From: Hyphomicrobiales bacterium
GTDB lineage: Bacteria > Pseudomonadota > Alphaproteobacteria > Rhizobiales > Rhizobiaceae
Reading direction: 5' to 3'
Length of the DNA: 64,000 nt
Assembly (NCBI GenBank): GCA_900469625.1
Contig: UBXV01000007.1
Coordinates: forward strand, 124,001 to 188,000
The notes beneath the pieces are model-generated. The model was not told the origin of the DNA. It was given only the letters and a program-made list of their open reading frames with translations, and searched no databases. Positions 9,528 to 19,284 of this stretch are shown piece after piece. Both the position numbers and the translations under genes were made by a program. Every line of letters begins with the position of its first letter. Position 1 is the first letter of the stretch.

Positions 9528-10937
9528 ATGAACCGTATCGTCCCGATGATCCTTGCCGTCGCGCTCTTCATGGAGCAGATGGATTCCACCGTCATTTCCA
9601 CGTCGCTGCCGGCCATTGCCCGCGACATCGGCGTCGGGCCGATCACGCTCAAGCTGGCGCTCACCGCCTACATGGTGTCGCTGGCGATCTTCATTCCCTT
9701 GAGCGGCTGGATGGCCGATCGCTTCGGCGCCAAGAAGATCTTTCGCGCGGCGATTCTCGTCTTCATCGCCGGCTCGATCCTGTGCGCCATCTCCAACAGC
9801 CTGCTCGCCTTCGTGCTGTCGCGCTTCCTGCAGGGCATGGGCGGCGCGATGATGACGCCTGTCGCCCGCCTGGTGCTGGTGCGCAGCGCGCCACGCAGCG
9901 AGCTCGTGTCGGCCATGGCGCTCCTGACCATTCCGGCGCTGGTCGGCCCGCTTGCAGGGCCGCCGCTCGGCGGCTTCATCACCACCTATTTCTCCTGGCA
10001 CTGGATCTTCCTGATCAACGTGCCGGTCGGCATCGCCGGCTATATCCTGTCGGGCATCTACCTGCCGGCGATGGAGCCGCGCAATCCGCCGCCGGTCGAC
10101 ATCGTCGGCTTCCTGCTTGGCGGCATCGCCGCATCCGGCGTCGTCTTCGGCCTCTCGGTCATCAGCCTTCCGGCGCTGCCGCCGATCATCGGCATCGGCT
10201 CGGTGATAACAGGCGTGATCGCCACGCTGCTCTACATCGCCCACGCCAGGCGCCATCCGCACCCGATCCTCGACCTCAAGCTGTTCCAGGACAACGCGTT
10301 TCGCGCGGCACAGATCGGCGGCACGGTGTTTCGCATTTCCGTCGGCGCCGTGCCCTTCCTGATGCCGCTGATGCTGCAGGTCGGCTTCGGCCTCAACCCG
10401 TTCCAGTCCGGCATGATCACCTTCATCGGCGCGGTCGGCGCGATCACCACCAAGTTCTACGCACGCCGCGTGCTGGTGCTTGCGGGTTTCCGCACGACGC
10501 TGATCATCGCCGCCATCCTTGCCGCGATCACCACGTTTGCCAACGGCTTCTTCACGCCGGCAACGCCCTATCTCGTCATGATCACCATTCTTCTGATCGC
10601 CGGATTTGCGCGCTCGTTCTTCTTCACCAGCGTCAACGCGCTGTCCTTTGCCGATATCGACGATGCCGATGCCAGCAAGGCGACATCGATGAGCGCCGTG
10701 TTGCAACAGATCAGCCTGGCGCTCGGGGTTGCCGTTGCCGGTGCGATCCTCGAAGTCGAGACGTCGATCAGCGGCGAACCGTTGCAGCTCGACAACTTCC
10801 ACACCGCCTTCATGATCATCGCGGTTGCCAACCTTCTGGCGGCGATCCCCTTCCTGACGATGGCGAAGAATGCCGGCGCATCCGTTTCCGGACACAGGCT
10901 GCCTGCGCGCGAAATCGAGACGACGGCTGGCAAGTAG
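9528..10937 (+). CDS. MFS transporter, DHA2 (EmrB/QacA-like) drug exporter
   Basis: A 469-residue polytopic inner-membrane transporter of the major facilitator superfamily, DHA2 branch, likely a proton-driven exporter of drugs or other small molecules. The first helices carry the family signatures MEQMDSTVISTSLPAIARD and the motif A loop GWMADRFGAKK, and LAGPPLGGFI marks motif C. About 12-14 hydrophobic segments are visible. The gene stands alone and converges on the ftsI-like gene. No regulator is adjacent except the divergent MBL gene, so the substrate remains unknown. Confidence 0.85.
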   Translation: MNRIVPMILAVALFMEQMDSTVISTSLPAIARDIGVGPITLKLALTAYMVSLAIFIPLSGWMADRFGAKKIFRAAILVFIAGSILCAISNSLLAFVLSRFLQGMGGAMMTPVARLVLVRSAPRSELVSAMALLTIPALVGPLAGPPLGGFITTYFSWHWIFLINVPVGIAGYILSGIYLPAMEPRNPPPVDIVGFLLGGIAASGVVFGLSVISLPALPPIIGIGSVITGVIATLLYIAHARRHPHPILDLKLFQDNAFRAAQIGGTVFRISVGAVPFLMPLMLQVGFGLNPFQSGMITFIGAVGAITTKFYARRVLVLAGFRTTLIIAAILAAITTFANGFFTPATPYLVMITILLIAGFARSFFFTSVNALSFADIDDADASKATSMSAVLQQISLALGVAVAGAILEVETSISGEPLQLDNFHTAFMIIAVANLLAAIPFLTMAKNAGASVSGHRLPAREIETTAGK

Positions 10938-10994
10938 CGGCTGGATGGACGACGCCCGCGCCCCTAACCGTCTCTCGGCGGTCAGGAAGCCTTC

Positions 10995-12758
10995 TCAGAA
11001 GTCCGCGACGACATGTTCGGCGCCCACGTCACCAAAGCGGGGCTCGACGCCGAGCAGAGGTGCCGCGCGACCGATGATGGCCTTGACGATCGGGGCGGCA
11101 TTGGCGGCGGCCGTGCGGCCACCGTTCTCGCCGGTTCTCGGCGCATCGATGATCGACAGCACGATGTATTTGGGCTTGTCCATCGGAAACGCCCCCAGGA
11201 ACGAGTTGAAATTGATGTCCTTGGCATAGCGGCCGTTGATGACCTTGTCGGCGGTTCCGGTCTTGCCGCCGACGTGGAAGCCCTCGACCTGCGCGCGCCG
11301 GCCCGAGCCCTTGACCCCGTTCCAATTGTAGAGGAAGCGCATGTCGGCGCTTGTCGTTTCCCTGATCACGCGCTCGGAAACCAGCTTGGTATCTTCGTGC
11401 GAGCGGGGCAGAAACGTCGGCGGAACAAGGTGACCGCCATTCATCAGAGCGGCTGCCGCGACCGCGGTCTGCAACGGCGTCGTCGCAATGCCATGGCCGA
11501 ATGAAATCGTCACCGAGTTGATTTTCTTCCACGTGCGCGGCTGTGTCGGCGTCGCCACGCCGGGCATCTCGGTCGTCATTTTTGACAAGAGGCCCAGCTT
11601 CGTCAGGAATTGCTGGTGGCTTTCGATGCCGACCATGTCGGCGACGGCGGCGGTGCCGATGTTCGACGAGAACTGGAACACCTCCGGGATCGACAGCGGG
11701 CGGTTCTTGCCCTTGAAATCCTTGATGGTGAAGCCGCCCATGCGGATCGGGCGCGAGGCATCGACGACGGAGTTGAGGTTGACCTTGCCTGCATCCAGCC
11801 CCATCGCCAGGGTGAAGCTCTTGAATGTCGAGCCCATCTCGAACGTGGCGTTGCTCATCCGGTTGAACCAGCCTTTCTCGTACTCCTTGTCGACGCTGCC
11901 GTCGGACAACAGCCGGGAGGGCTCGTTCGGATCGTAGTCAGGCACCGACGCCATGGCGAGAACCTCTCCGGTCTCTGCATCCAGAATGATCGCCCCCGCG
12001 GCCTCCGCCTCATAGGCGGTCACCGCATTCGCAATCACGTCGCGCACGATGTTCTGTACCCTGAGGTCGATCGACAGCCGCACCGGCTCGAGCGACGCGT
12101 TGGTGGTCAGGCCGGCGGCACGCAGATCGGCGAGCCCCTGCTGGTCGAGATATCGCTCCATGCCCGCCAGGCCCTGATTGTCGACGTTCACATGCCCGAG
12201 GATATGGGCGGCCGTGGCACCGCCCGGATAGAAGCGGCGCTTTTCCGGCCTGAAGCCGATCCCGGGAATGCCGAGCGCCAGGATATCTGCCTGCTGGCGC
12301 GGGGTCAGTTGCCGCTTCAGCCACTGGAAGGCGGAACCGGATTTGAGCTTCCTGTGGGTGTCGCGCCAGTCGAGGTTGGGGATGACGGTCGCAAGTCTCT
12401 CGACGACTTCGTCGGCGTCGACGATCCTTCGCGGCTCGGCGTAGAGCGACATCGTGTTGAGGTCCGTCGCCAGCAGGTGGCCGTTGCGGTCGACGATATC
12501 GGGCCGGGAGGCGACGACGTGGGCGGCGCCGATCGATGCCGTATCTTCCGGCGACGCCAGACCATACTGGACGAGGCGCCCGCCGACCACGAGGAAGAGG
12601 ACCGAGAACCCTGCGATCAGGATACCAAGCCGCTGCCTTGCCTGGTTGCGGCGGCGTGCACCGGTGCCCTTGATCATTCCAGGTTTGCCGCCACCATTCC
12701 CCTCCACGGAAAAATGAGCGCGGCTCCTGAGCCGCACGGCAAGAGAAATCATCGTCAT
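10995..12758 (-). CDS. FtsI-like penicillin-binding protein (transpeptidase)
   Basis: A 587-residue class B penicillin-binding protein that cross-links peptidoglycan in the periplasm, of the FtsI/PBP3 type. One membrane anchor lies near residues 42-60 and a PBP dimerisation domain follows. The transpeptidase motifs are all present: STFK (residues 310-313, catalytic Ser), SSN (364-366) and KTG (499-501). The start at 12758 aligns with FtsI starts better than the in-frame codon at 12773. Neighbours are not the mra/mur/fts division cluster, so this is probably a second FtsI paralogue, but the rest of the genome is not visible. Confidence 0.85.
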   Translation of the reverse strand: MTMISLAVRLRSRAHFSVEGNGGGKPGMIKGTGARRRNQARQRLGILIAGFSVLFLVVGGRLVQYGLASPEDTASIGAAHVVASRPDIVDRNGHLLATDLNTMSLYAEPRRIVDADEVVERLATVIPNLDWRDTHRKLKSGSAFQWLKRQLTPRQQADILALGIPGIGFRPEKRRFYPGGATAAHILGHVNVDNQGLAGMERYLDQQGLADLRAAGLTTNASLEPVRLSIDLRVQNIVRDVIANAVTAYEAEAAGAIILDAETGEVLAMASVPDYDPNEPSRLLSDGSVDKEYEKGWFNRMSNATFEMGSTFKSFTLAMGLDAGKVNLNSVVDASRPIRMGGFTIKDFKGKNRPLSIPEVFQFSSNIGTAAVADMVGIESHQQFLTKLGLLSKMTTEMPGVATPTQPRTWKKINSVTISFGHGIATTPLQTAVAAAALMNGGHLVPPTFLPRSHEDTKLVSERVIRETTSADMRFLYNWNGVKGSGRRAQVEGFHVGGKTGTADKVINGRYAKDINFNSFLGAFPMDKPKYIVLSIIDAPRTGENGGRTAAANAAPIVKAIIGRAAPLLGVEPRFGDVGAEHVVADF

Positions 12759-13047
12759 ACGGGCATTCCACATGCAGGCCAGCCGAGCGCAAATTCATCG
12801 ATCCGCCAGTGGGAGACCGGCAGCGCGCACACGGCGGGAAATAAAATCTTAGATAGTCCTAATGGACATGGTGGCCCAATCAGAGTTGCACTGAATTTGT
12901 TAACGCGGTCTTAACCACGTCGCCCCGGCTTTTGGGGGGCGTGCCATCCGGCCGCCTCGCGATGGCGGTCAAGCATACGGTTTTCCGGCCACCGACGCAC
13001 GGTGAAGACTTTGAAATAAAAGCGAAAAATAACGTCGTCTCCGGACG
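12759..13047. other. Intergenic, ftsI-like upstream region
   Basis: About 290 bp between the VOC gene end and the ftsI-like start, containing AT-rich sequence that may hold the ftsI promoter. No gene or repeat was recognised. Confidence 0.4.
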
Positions 13048-13431
13048 TTACGCGGGGCGCTCGCAGACTGCCGACAGCTTGTTGCCGTCAAGATCGCGCA
13101 CCCAGGCGCCATAGAAATGGGCATGGAACGGGCGCAGGCCCGGCGCGCCTTCGTCGGTGCCGCCATGGGCAAGGGCAGCCGCATGAAAGGCATCGACGGC
13201 CGCCGGCGTTTCGGCGACGAAGGCAATCGTCGCGCCGTTGCCGAAGGTGGCCGGCTTGCGATTGAAGGGTGTCACCACCCAGAACCGGCACCTGACGTCG
13301 CCATCCGCGCCATAGCCGATTTCCGTCTCGTCCTGCCGCTGCCGGCGATATCCGAGCGTCGCCAGCACCGGGTCGTAAAACGCAGCCGCGCCCGCGAGAT
13401 CGTTGGTGCCGACCGTCACGTAGAGCAGCAT
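13048..13431 (-). CDS. VOC (glyoxalase/bleomycin-resistance) family protein
   Basis: A 127-residue protein of the vicinal oxygen chelate fold, with two beta-alpha-beta-beta-beta halves. The start LLYVTVGTNDLAGAAAFYDPVLATLGY and the end YGAWVRDLDGNKLSAVCE are typical of this family. Members include glyoxalase I, dioxygenases and antibiotic-binding proteins; this subgroup has no assigned substrate. It begins three bases after the rlmE stop on the same strand, so it is very likely co-transcribed with rlmE. Confidence 0.75.
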   Translation of the reverse strand: MLLYVTVGTNDLAGAAAFYDPVLATLGYRRQRQDETEIGYGADGDVRCRFWVVTPFNRKPATFGNGATIAFVAETPAAVDAFHAAALAHGGTDEGAPGLRPFHAHFYGAWVRDLDGNKLSAVCERPA

Positions 13432-13434
13432 GGC

Positions 13435-14172
13435 TCAATCAGCCGCTTCGTCTTCCACGGGCTCGTCAACGTCCGTCGCACGGCGTCCCTTGAAGCCCTT
13501 GGCCAGCAGAAACATTTCCACCGATTCGGCGCGCGAGGACGCCGGCTTGATGTGAATGACCTGGCGGAAATTCTGCTTGAGCATGTTGAGCAGATCGCGC
13601 TCGGTGCCGCCCTGGAAGGTTTTGGCGAGGAAATGCCCGCCCTCGGCCAGAACGTCGACGGCAAAATGCGCCGCCACCTCGCAAAGGTGCATGGTACGGA
13701 AATGGTCCGTCTGGCGATGCCCGGTCGTCGGGGCCGCCATATCGGAGATCACGAGATCAGGCGTGCCGCCGATCGCCTCCATCAGCTTGTCCGGCGCCTG
13801 TGGATCGAGGAAGTCCATCTGCAGGATACGCACGCCCGGCAAGGGGTCCATTTCCAGGAAGTCGATCGCGGCGACGCGCGGATCGGTATCGGTCGAATTG
13901 GTCACCTTGGCGGCAATCTGCGACCAGCTGCCGGGTGCTGCCCCAAGGTCGATGATGCGGCGGGCGCCGTTGAGGATCTTGTGCTTCTCATCGATCTCCA
14001 AAAGCTTGAAGGCCGCGCGCGCGCGGTAGCCCTCGAGCTGTGCGCGCTGGACATAGGGATCGTTGATGTGGCGCTCGATCCAGCGGCGGGACGAAGCCTT
14101 GAGCTTTCCCTTCTTGACCTTCTGGCCGAGCTTTCGGCCGCTGCGGTTGCCGCCAACAGGAGGTTTCGTCAT
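13435..14172 (-). CDS. rlmE: 23S rRNA (uridine-2'-O)-methyltransferase RlmE (FtsJ)
   Basis: A 245-residue RrmJ/FtsJ-family enzyme that methylates the 2'-OH of U2552 (E. coli numbering) in the 23S rRNA A-loop during large-subunit assembly. The SAM motif [12 protein letters not shown] is clear, and the K-D-K catalytic residues are seen in [20 protein letters not shown] and [10 protein letters not shown] Lys/Arg-rich N-terminal tail of about 30 residues is usual in alphaproteobacteria. It sits downstream of the Ppx/GppA gene in an arrangement common in Rhizobiales, followed at once by the VOC gene. Confidence 0.95.
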   Translation of the reverse strand: MTKPPVGGNRSGRKLGQKVKKGKLKASSRRWIERHINDPYVQRAQLEGYRARAAFKLLEIDEKHKILNGARRIIDLGAAPGSWSQIAAKVTNSTDTDPRVAAIDFLEMDPLPGVRILQMDFLDPQAPDKLMEAIGGTPDLVISDMAAPTTGHRQTDHFRTMHLCEVAAHFAVDVLAEGGHFLAKTFQGGTERDLLNMLKQNFRQVIHIKPASSRAESVEMFLLAKGFKGRRATDVDEPVEDEAAD

Positions 14173-14284
14173 GTGTCTTATCCTTCGTGGCGGCGACGGC
14201 CGCGCATCTTTTCGGACGCGCCAGGCCTGCCGGATCTGCAGATGTTATCGCACAATTGCCTAAATCGTTGTCCGATTGAAGGAA

Positions 14285-15841
14285 TTATGTGGTTGGGCCG
14301 CGCTGGTGCCTGCGCGGCCGTGAGCGCCGCCAGGCGCCATCGTCGGCCATCATGTCGGTAAGCAGGCCTTCGCGCAGACCGCGATCGGCAACGCGCATGC
14401 GTGTCGACGGCCAGCGGCGACGGATCGCTTCGAGGATGGCGCAGCCCGCCAGCACCAGATCGGCCCGATCAGGACCGATGCAGGGATTTGCCGCCCGCGC
14501 GTCGAAATCCCAGGACAGGAGCCGCGCCTGCATGGCGGAAACCTCGTCGTCAGACAGCCACAGGCCATCGACACGCCGGCGGTCGTAGCGCGGCAGATCG
14601 AGGTGCACGCCGGCAAGCGTCGTCACCGTGCCCGAGGTACCGATCAGATGGAAGCCGCTGCCGGCGAGACCCGTTGCCAGCGCCTCGACGGGCGGACTGT
14701 CGAAGCGCGCCAGCATGCCCTCGACTTCCTGGACCATGGCCTCAAAGCTCGCGGGCGTCACATGCTGGCCGCCGTGGCGCTCGGACAGCGTGACGACGCC
14801 GACCGGCAGCGAGGTCCAGTGAGTGATATGGTTGGCAAGCCTGTTCGACCTGTTGTCACCGATGCGGATGACCGCGATCTCCGAGGATCCCCCGCCGATG
14901 TCGAAGAGGACCACGGATCGCGTCTCGCGATCGACCAGCGACGAGCAGCCGGACACGGCCAGCCGCGCCTCGGTCTCGCGGTTGATGATCTCGAGTTCGA
15001 GGCCGGTTTCGCTTGCGACACGCTCGAGGAAGGTCTCGCCGTTTTCGGCGGCGCGAGCCGCTTCGGTGGCGATCAGCCGGCGGCGGCGGATCGTCCGCCC
15101 GCCGAGCTTGGTGGCGCAGACCTTCAGCGCCTCGACGGCGCGATCCATCGCGTCGTCCGACAGCCTGCCGCTCGCCCCCAGCCCCTCTCCAAGCCTGACG
15201 ATGCGCGAAAAGGCATCGACCACGCGGAATTGGCCGGGACGGGTCGGCTGGGCGATCAGCAGGCGGCAGTTGTTGGTGCCGAGATCCAAGGCCGCATAAA
15301 GCGGCGCAGGCGGCTCGCTTGCGGCAACGAAAGGTGCGCGCGGCTGGTCGGCGCGCTGGGCAACCTGCCCACCTGCCTGAGGCGCTCCGGATCGCGGCGC
15401 AGCCGCGCCTTCGCTCGGGCGCGCCTGTGCCTGCTGGCGTTCACCCGACGTGAGTGGCCGCCCCTGGATGCTACGGCGATGGCGTGCCTTTTTGTTGCGC
15501 TTGTGCCCTTTCCTGTCGCCGATTGCCGGGTCGACAAGTTGCACGTCACGACCACCCGCAGCTGCGGGTGCGGCCTGAGCCTGCTGTTTTGCGGATTTCG
15601 AACGACGCCTCCGCTTGCGCTTGCGCGCCGGTTCCGCATCGTCTGGTCCTGCGGGACGCCCTGCCACACCGGCACTGCCGGGCTGGCTGGCAATTGCAGA
15701 CGGCGAAGCAGACGACTTGCGCCGTTTCCGCTTGCCCTTGCCGTTGCGCGGGACCACCTTGTGCCCATCGCTGCGGCCTGCTGCCGACGCCCCGGATTCG
15801 GACGGCTTTTCGCCGTGATCGGGGTCTTTCACGTGTCTCAA
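14285..15841 (-). CDS. Ppx/GppA family phosphatase with basic disordered N-terminus
   Basis: A 518-residue protein. Residues ~1-170 are low-complexity, rich in Lys, Arg, Gly, Gln and Ala, and probably disordered. The rest is a Ppx/GppA ASKHA-fold phosphatase: the phosphate-1 motif is in ALDLGTNNCRLLIA and the phosphate-2 motif in FDIGGGSSEIAVI. Family members hydrolyse polyphosphate or pppGpp; which applies here cannot be told. The catalytic domain ends at about the usual 330-350 residues. The gene lies 112 bp upstream of rlmE on the same strand, so an operon is likely. Confidence 0.85.
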   Translation of the reverse strand: MRHVKDPDHGEKPSESGASAAGRSDGHKVVPRNGKGKRKRRKSSASPSAIASQPGSAGVAGRPAGPDDAEPARKRKRRRRSKSAKQQAQAAPAAAGGRDVQLVDPAIGDRKGHKRNKKARHRRSIQGRPLTSGERQQAQARPSEGAAAPRSGAPQAGGQVAQRADQPRAPFVAASEPPAPLYAALDLGTNNCRLLIAQPTRPGQFRVVDAFSRIVRLGEGLGASGRLSDDAMDRAVEALKVCATKLGGRTIRRRRLIATEAARAAENGETFLERVASETGLELEIINRETEARLAVSGCSSLVDRETRSVVLFDIGGGSSEIAVIRIGDNRSNRLANHITHWTSLPVGVVTLSERHGGQHVTPASFEAMVQEVEGMLARFDSPPVEALATGLAGSGFHLIGTSGTVTTLAGVHLDLPRYDRRRVDGLWLSDDEVSAMQARLLSWDFDARAANPCIGPDRADLVLAGCAILEAIRRRWPSTRMRVADRGLREGLLTDMMADDGAWRRSRPRRHQRGPTT

Positions 15842-16161
15842 CCATTGCGCCGCGCAAAGCCTTATCGGCCGCTCAAGGCGCTTTCTCGATTTTTCGTTGG
15901 GGCGACTGTACCAGTGCCGCCGTCATTCGCCAAACTTTTTTTGAAAACCGGCTTGTGCACAACGGGATGGACAGACAGGCGCTTGCGGCCCGAGGCCTGC
16001 AAAACCAACGCGTTCAGCATCCGGCTGTCCGCTCCCCTCGCCGCCGCAGCGACGATCTTTCATCCATTCGCGATTTTTTTTGCAAAAGGTATTTGCATCG
16101 GCCGCTGATTTGTTTATAAGCCCGCCAACCAACCCGACGGGCTTCACCCCGACGGCGGCTT
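15842..16161. other. Intergenic between ppx/gppA and tRNA-Gln
   Basis: About 320 bp containing the divergent promoters of the phosphatase gene and the tRNA. No further gene was recognised. Confidence 0.4.
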
Positions 16162-16235
16162 TGGGGAATAGGTTAACGGTAGACCCACGGACTCTGACTC
16201 CGTTAGTCCTGGTTCGAATCCAGGTTCCCCAGCCA
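16162..16235 (+). tRNA. tRNA-Gln (anticodon CTG)
   Basis: A 74-nt cloverleaf including encoded CCA. The acceptor stem pairs TGGGGAA (16162-16168) with TTCCCCA (16225-16231). The anticodon stem ACGGA/TCCGT encloses the loop CTCTGAC, giving anticodon CTG, which reads CAG. The T arm contains GGTTCGAATCC. Its 3' end is the integration site of the island: 21 bp are repeated exactly at 58263-58283. Confidence 0.96.
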
Positions 16236-16236
16236 A
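16216..16236 (+). other. attL: left boundary of the genomic island
   Basis: The last 20 bases of the tRNA plus one more form a 21-bp sequence (from GAATCCAGG to CAGCCAA) that recurs exactly at 58263-58283. This is the usual signature of tyrosine-recombinase integration into a tRNA gene that restores the tRNA. The distance between the two copies gives an island of 42,047 bp. Confidence 0.9.
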
Positions 16237-16307
16237 TTCTCCCTAAAATCCCTTAATTCCTTGATTTTCCAGTCGTGCCGGATATCGGTTTGGCCTCAAT
16301 GGCGACC

Positions 16308-16343
16308 TGATGCCCAGAACTGGTGCCCAAAGGTGATGCCCAG
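16308..16343 (+). repeat. Three 13-bp-spaced direct repeats, probable integrase arm sites
   Basis: TGATGCCCAG (16308), TGGTGCCCAA (16321) and TGATGCCCAG (16334) recur with an exact 13-bp period between attL and the integrase fragment. Related sequence starting TGATGCCCAA is found in all the right-hand att-like repeats (R1-R6). This placement is what is expected of arm-type binding sites of a tyrosine integrase. Confidence 0.6.
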
Positions 16344-16393
16344 ACGCTTAGCGCGTCGCGGCCGACCCTTCGGGCGAAGTCAGGGTATTCATC

Positions 16394-16668
16394 ATGGCCG
16401 TGCGCCACGAGGTCGAGAATCTGATCCGCCGCGGAAACATCTTCTACTGGCGGCCGCGCATCCCGGCCTTCTTCGTCCATTGCCGCCCAGGCAGCCGCCT
16501 TTCACTCAGCCTTCATTGTTCGGACCATAGAAAGGCTCAGATCATCGGCCGGAAGCTCAACACCCGGCTGGCCGAACTGAAGATGAATTCGAAGGAAGTG
16601 ATGACCACCAAGAAGCAGCTCCAGATCCTGTTAGAGCACGTGCGGGACCAAGAGCTCGAAAGGCTTGC
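16394..16668 (+). pseudogene. Tyrosine integrase, N-terminal fragment
   Basis: About 91 codons with the N-terminal region typical of phage-type tyrosine recombinases (DUF6538-like): RRGNIFYWRPRIPAFFVHCRPGS, then LSLHCSDHRKAQIIGRKLNTRL. The core-binding and catalytic domains (Arg-His-Arg-Tyr) are absent. The frame runs into sequence that, read on the other strand, is the interrupted helicase region of hsdR, so the 3' part was lost by deletion with a junction near 16668. It lies immediately beside attL, the usual place for the island's integrase, and cannot be functional. Confidence 0.8.
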
Positions 16669-19033
16669 CTGTTGTCAGCAAATCGACGGTGACAACGTAC
16701 TTCGGATAAGGATCGTTTTTGAATTTCAGGATCAGGTCGTCGGCCTTTTCGACATTGCCGGTGATCTTCATCACCATGCCGTGCGGCACGGCGTCGTTGC
16801 CATATTCTTCCTGCAGCTCCTCGATCAACAGGCGGACGATATCATCCGCATGGGCATCGCGGGCAGCGAAGATCAGCGTCTTGCCCGGCTTACCCAGCGG
16901 AATTTCCGTGGCGATCGCCCGGCAGACGATACGGTTGAAGGCTTCCGAATAGACACGCTTGTTGAAGTCGGCGACGTCGTAGTCAAGCGAGATTTCATCC
17001 GGGAGCTCGAAAAGGTCGATCTGCCCGGTCGTACGGTCAATGATCTCGACCTCTTCGCCACCTTCGAAATGAATGCCGGCTTCCGAAAGCGCCGTGGTGA
17101 TGCGCTTCGGCGGCAGGTGATCGTTGAGGTAGCCTTCGACGACAGCCTGACGGTAGCCATAGTGGAAGACTGGATGGCCGAAGATCTCGCGGGTATGAAG
17201 TGCAGGCGTCGCCGTCAGCGCCACCTTCACGGCATCGAAGTAATCGAGGATCTGGCGATAGGCGGACTGGTAGTCATCCAAATTTCGGAAGCCGATATCG
17301 CTTTCACGCAGTTCTGCGTCCAGCGTGTAACCGCGATGCGCTTCATCGACGATGATGCAATCGAAGGTGCCAGGCGTCGGACGCTTGGCCGGATCAGGTT
17401 CGTTGAGGATGCGTGCGATCAGCGACTGGACGGTGGCGACCTGCACCTGATCCTCGTCCTCCGGAACCTTCTTCTCCAGTCCCGCAACCTTGTAGATCTG
17501 GGCGAAGTTCAGCATGCCCTCGATCTCGGTCGTTTCCAAGGCGTCGCTTGTCTGTTTACCGAGCGCCTTTCGATCAACCAGGAAGAGGATTCGGCGGAAG
17601 CGCTTATGCTTCAGCAGGCGGTACATCAGGGCAATGCTGGTGCGCGTCTTACCTGTCCCGGTTGCCATGGACACGAGGATATCGCGTTGGCCAGCGACGA
17701 CCGCATTCTCAATAGCGGCAATCGCGTCCTCTTGGTAGGGACGCATCCTGCCCTTGCCAAAGCTTTCCTCGGCAAGGCCCTGGGCGGCGGCGTCAAGATC
17801 CGTCCCGAGTATGTCGAGAAGATCTCTCGGCGAGAACCAAGCCGTCAGCGGCCGCGGATGATTGGTGTCGTGACGCAGATCGCAGAACCAGATGCCTGAT
17901 TTGGTCTGCCACTGGCGCACAAAAGGGCGACCATTGGTGGCGAAAACGAAAGGCACCCGGAAGGGATCGGCCAGTCCGTGCTTCCAAGGACCGTCCGCGT
18001 GGTCATGTTCCGGCGCGAGAGCGATCGTGCGGGCATAACGCTCTGCTTGCTGCAGCGTGGAGGGTACATCCACGCTCTCGCGCTTCGCTTCGATCACACC
18101 CACACAGGTCAAGCCGATGAACAGCGCATCGTCGGCGCGTCCGCCCTCCGCCGGCCATTCGGCAATGGCAAGGTTCCTACCTCCCTCCGGGCGAGCACCC
18201 TTCTGATAGACGAGAGTATCGCTATCAGCCTCCCACCCTGCATCGGCGAGCTGGACGTCAATCAGACGACGGGTCTGTCGTTCATCCAGCTCAAGGCGGC
18301 TGGCCGCCTGTAGGCCGGCCTGCTTGAATTCCATTTGCAATTGCAGTGGCTGAGCCTCGGCCTGCCTCTGCAACTCAGCTAGTTTACGAGCAAGTTCGGC
18401 CTGATTGGCCTCCATCTCGACTGCCGTTTGCTCCCAGACCGCACTATCGGCGGCGGCCTGACGCGCAAGCTCCTCGGCGGCGGCTCGTGCCTTGGACAGC
18501 TCATCGGCTGATGCATGGGCTGCCGCGAGCCGGCTTTCCGCTTCCTCAACCTGTCGCCGAAGGACAGTCAGTTCTGACTGCGTGGCTTGATCGAGTTCCT
18601 GCAAAGTATTTGGAGGTACGAATGGGCCAGGCTTGAAACCCGGATCGCGGCCATAGGTTCGCCGATACCAGACACCCAACGCACGGCAGAACTTGAGGGC
18701 TGACAGCGCTTCTACAGGCGAACCACTAAATCCATGGGTCGCCTCGTTGCCAGCTTTTCGTACCGCGTGAAAGATGTCTGCCACTTCTCGTGGCAAGACC
18801 TGTTGGGTTGTGAGACGACGGAGAAGGTCGTGTGTGGTCTCCCGGCTTGCAGTGTCATACACACCGGACAGAGCGGCAATCTCCTTGACCATGTATTCGC
18901 CGAATTGCCGGCTCTTTATCAGCGAGGTGTTCGCGTCCTCTGCAAAGAAGCGTTCGGCAAGCACGCCGAGCCTGTGAAGCTCAGGGCTAAGCTCCTTCAG
19001 GTGACCAAAATTTGCCGACAATGCCCCACCCAC
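16631..19033 (-). pseudogene. hsdR: Type I restriction HsdR (EcoEI_R-like), C-terminally truncated
   Basis: An 800-codon remnant of a type I restriction endonuclease subunit. It begins with a DUF4145-like region (residues ~20-130) and a coiled-coil stretch (~145-245). A PD-(D/E)XK nuclease follows (RADDALFIGLTCVGVIEAKRE), then the helicase motor with Walker A MATGTGKT, VDEAHRG and LTATP. The second RecA lobe stops inside motif V: VDLLTTG is followed by unrelated residues (KPFELLVPHVL) read from the integrase remnant. Full-length relatives extend several hundred residues further. No hsdM or hsdS is in the window, so it is almost surely inactive. Confidence 0.85.
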
Positions 19034-19131
19034 TGCTTCGTATCGCCCGGGTGGACCATGCCATACGTTTCGGGAGCAGGCAAACTAGAGTTGTAAGGTG
19101 TTGAGACTGGTAGATAACAATAGATCAAGAT

Positions 19132-19148
19132 GCGGCAATTATTTCCGC
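19132..19148 (-). repeat. Inverted copy of the 17-bp dyad found in R1-R6
   Basis: GCGGCAATTATTTCCGC here is the exact reverse complement of GCGGAAATAATTGCCGC, the dyad in R3 and R6. It lies about 100 bp upstream of the truncated hsdR. The rest of the R repeat was not recognised around it. The stretch 19034-19284 holds nothing else identifiable. Confidence 0.5.
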
Positions 19149-19284
19149 GAGGCTTCAAGAGAGTAACACGCCGGAAAATAGCACTCCGATTGTTCGCCCC
19201 AGGCCCAATCCTCGTAATACGTATCTCGATCAGATCGAGCCTAAATCGAGAATGGATGGTTTCATCGGAGCAGACGGCTATCGA

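Noticed and set aside
9272-11077. A 601-codon plus-strand frame overlapping the MFS gene
   Set aside because: It is a frame-shifted shadow of the clear MFS transporter, with low-complexity His/Arg-rich translation.
16631-19033. A functional type I restriction system
   Set aside because: HsdR is truncated in the helicase and no hsdM or hsdS is present in the window.
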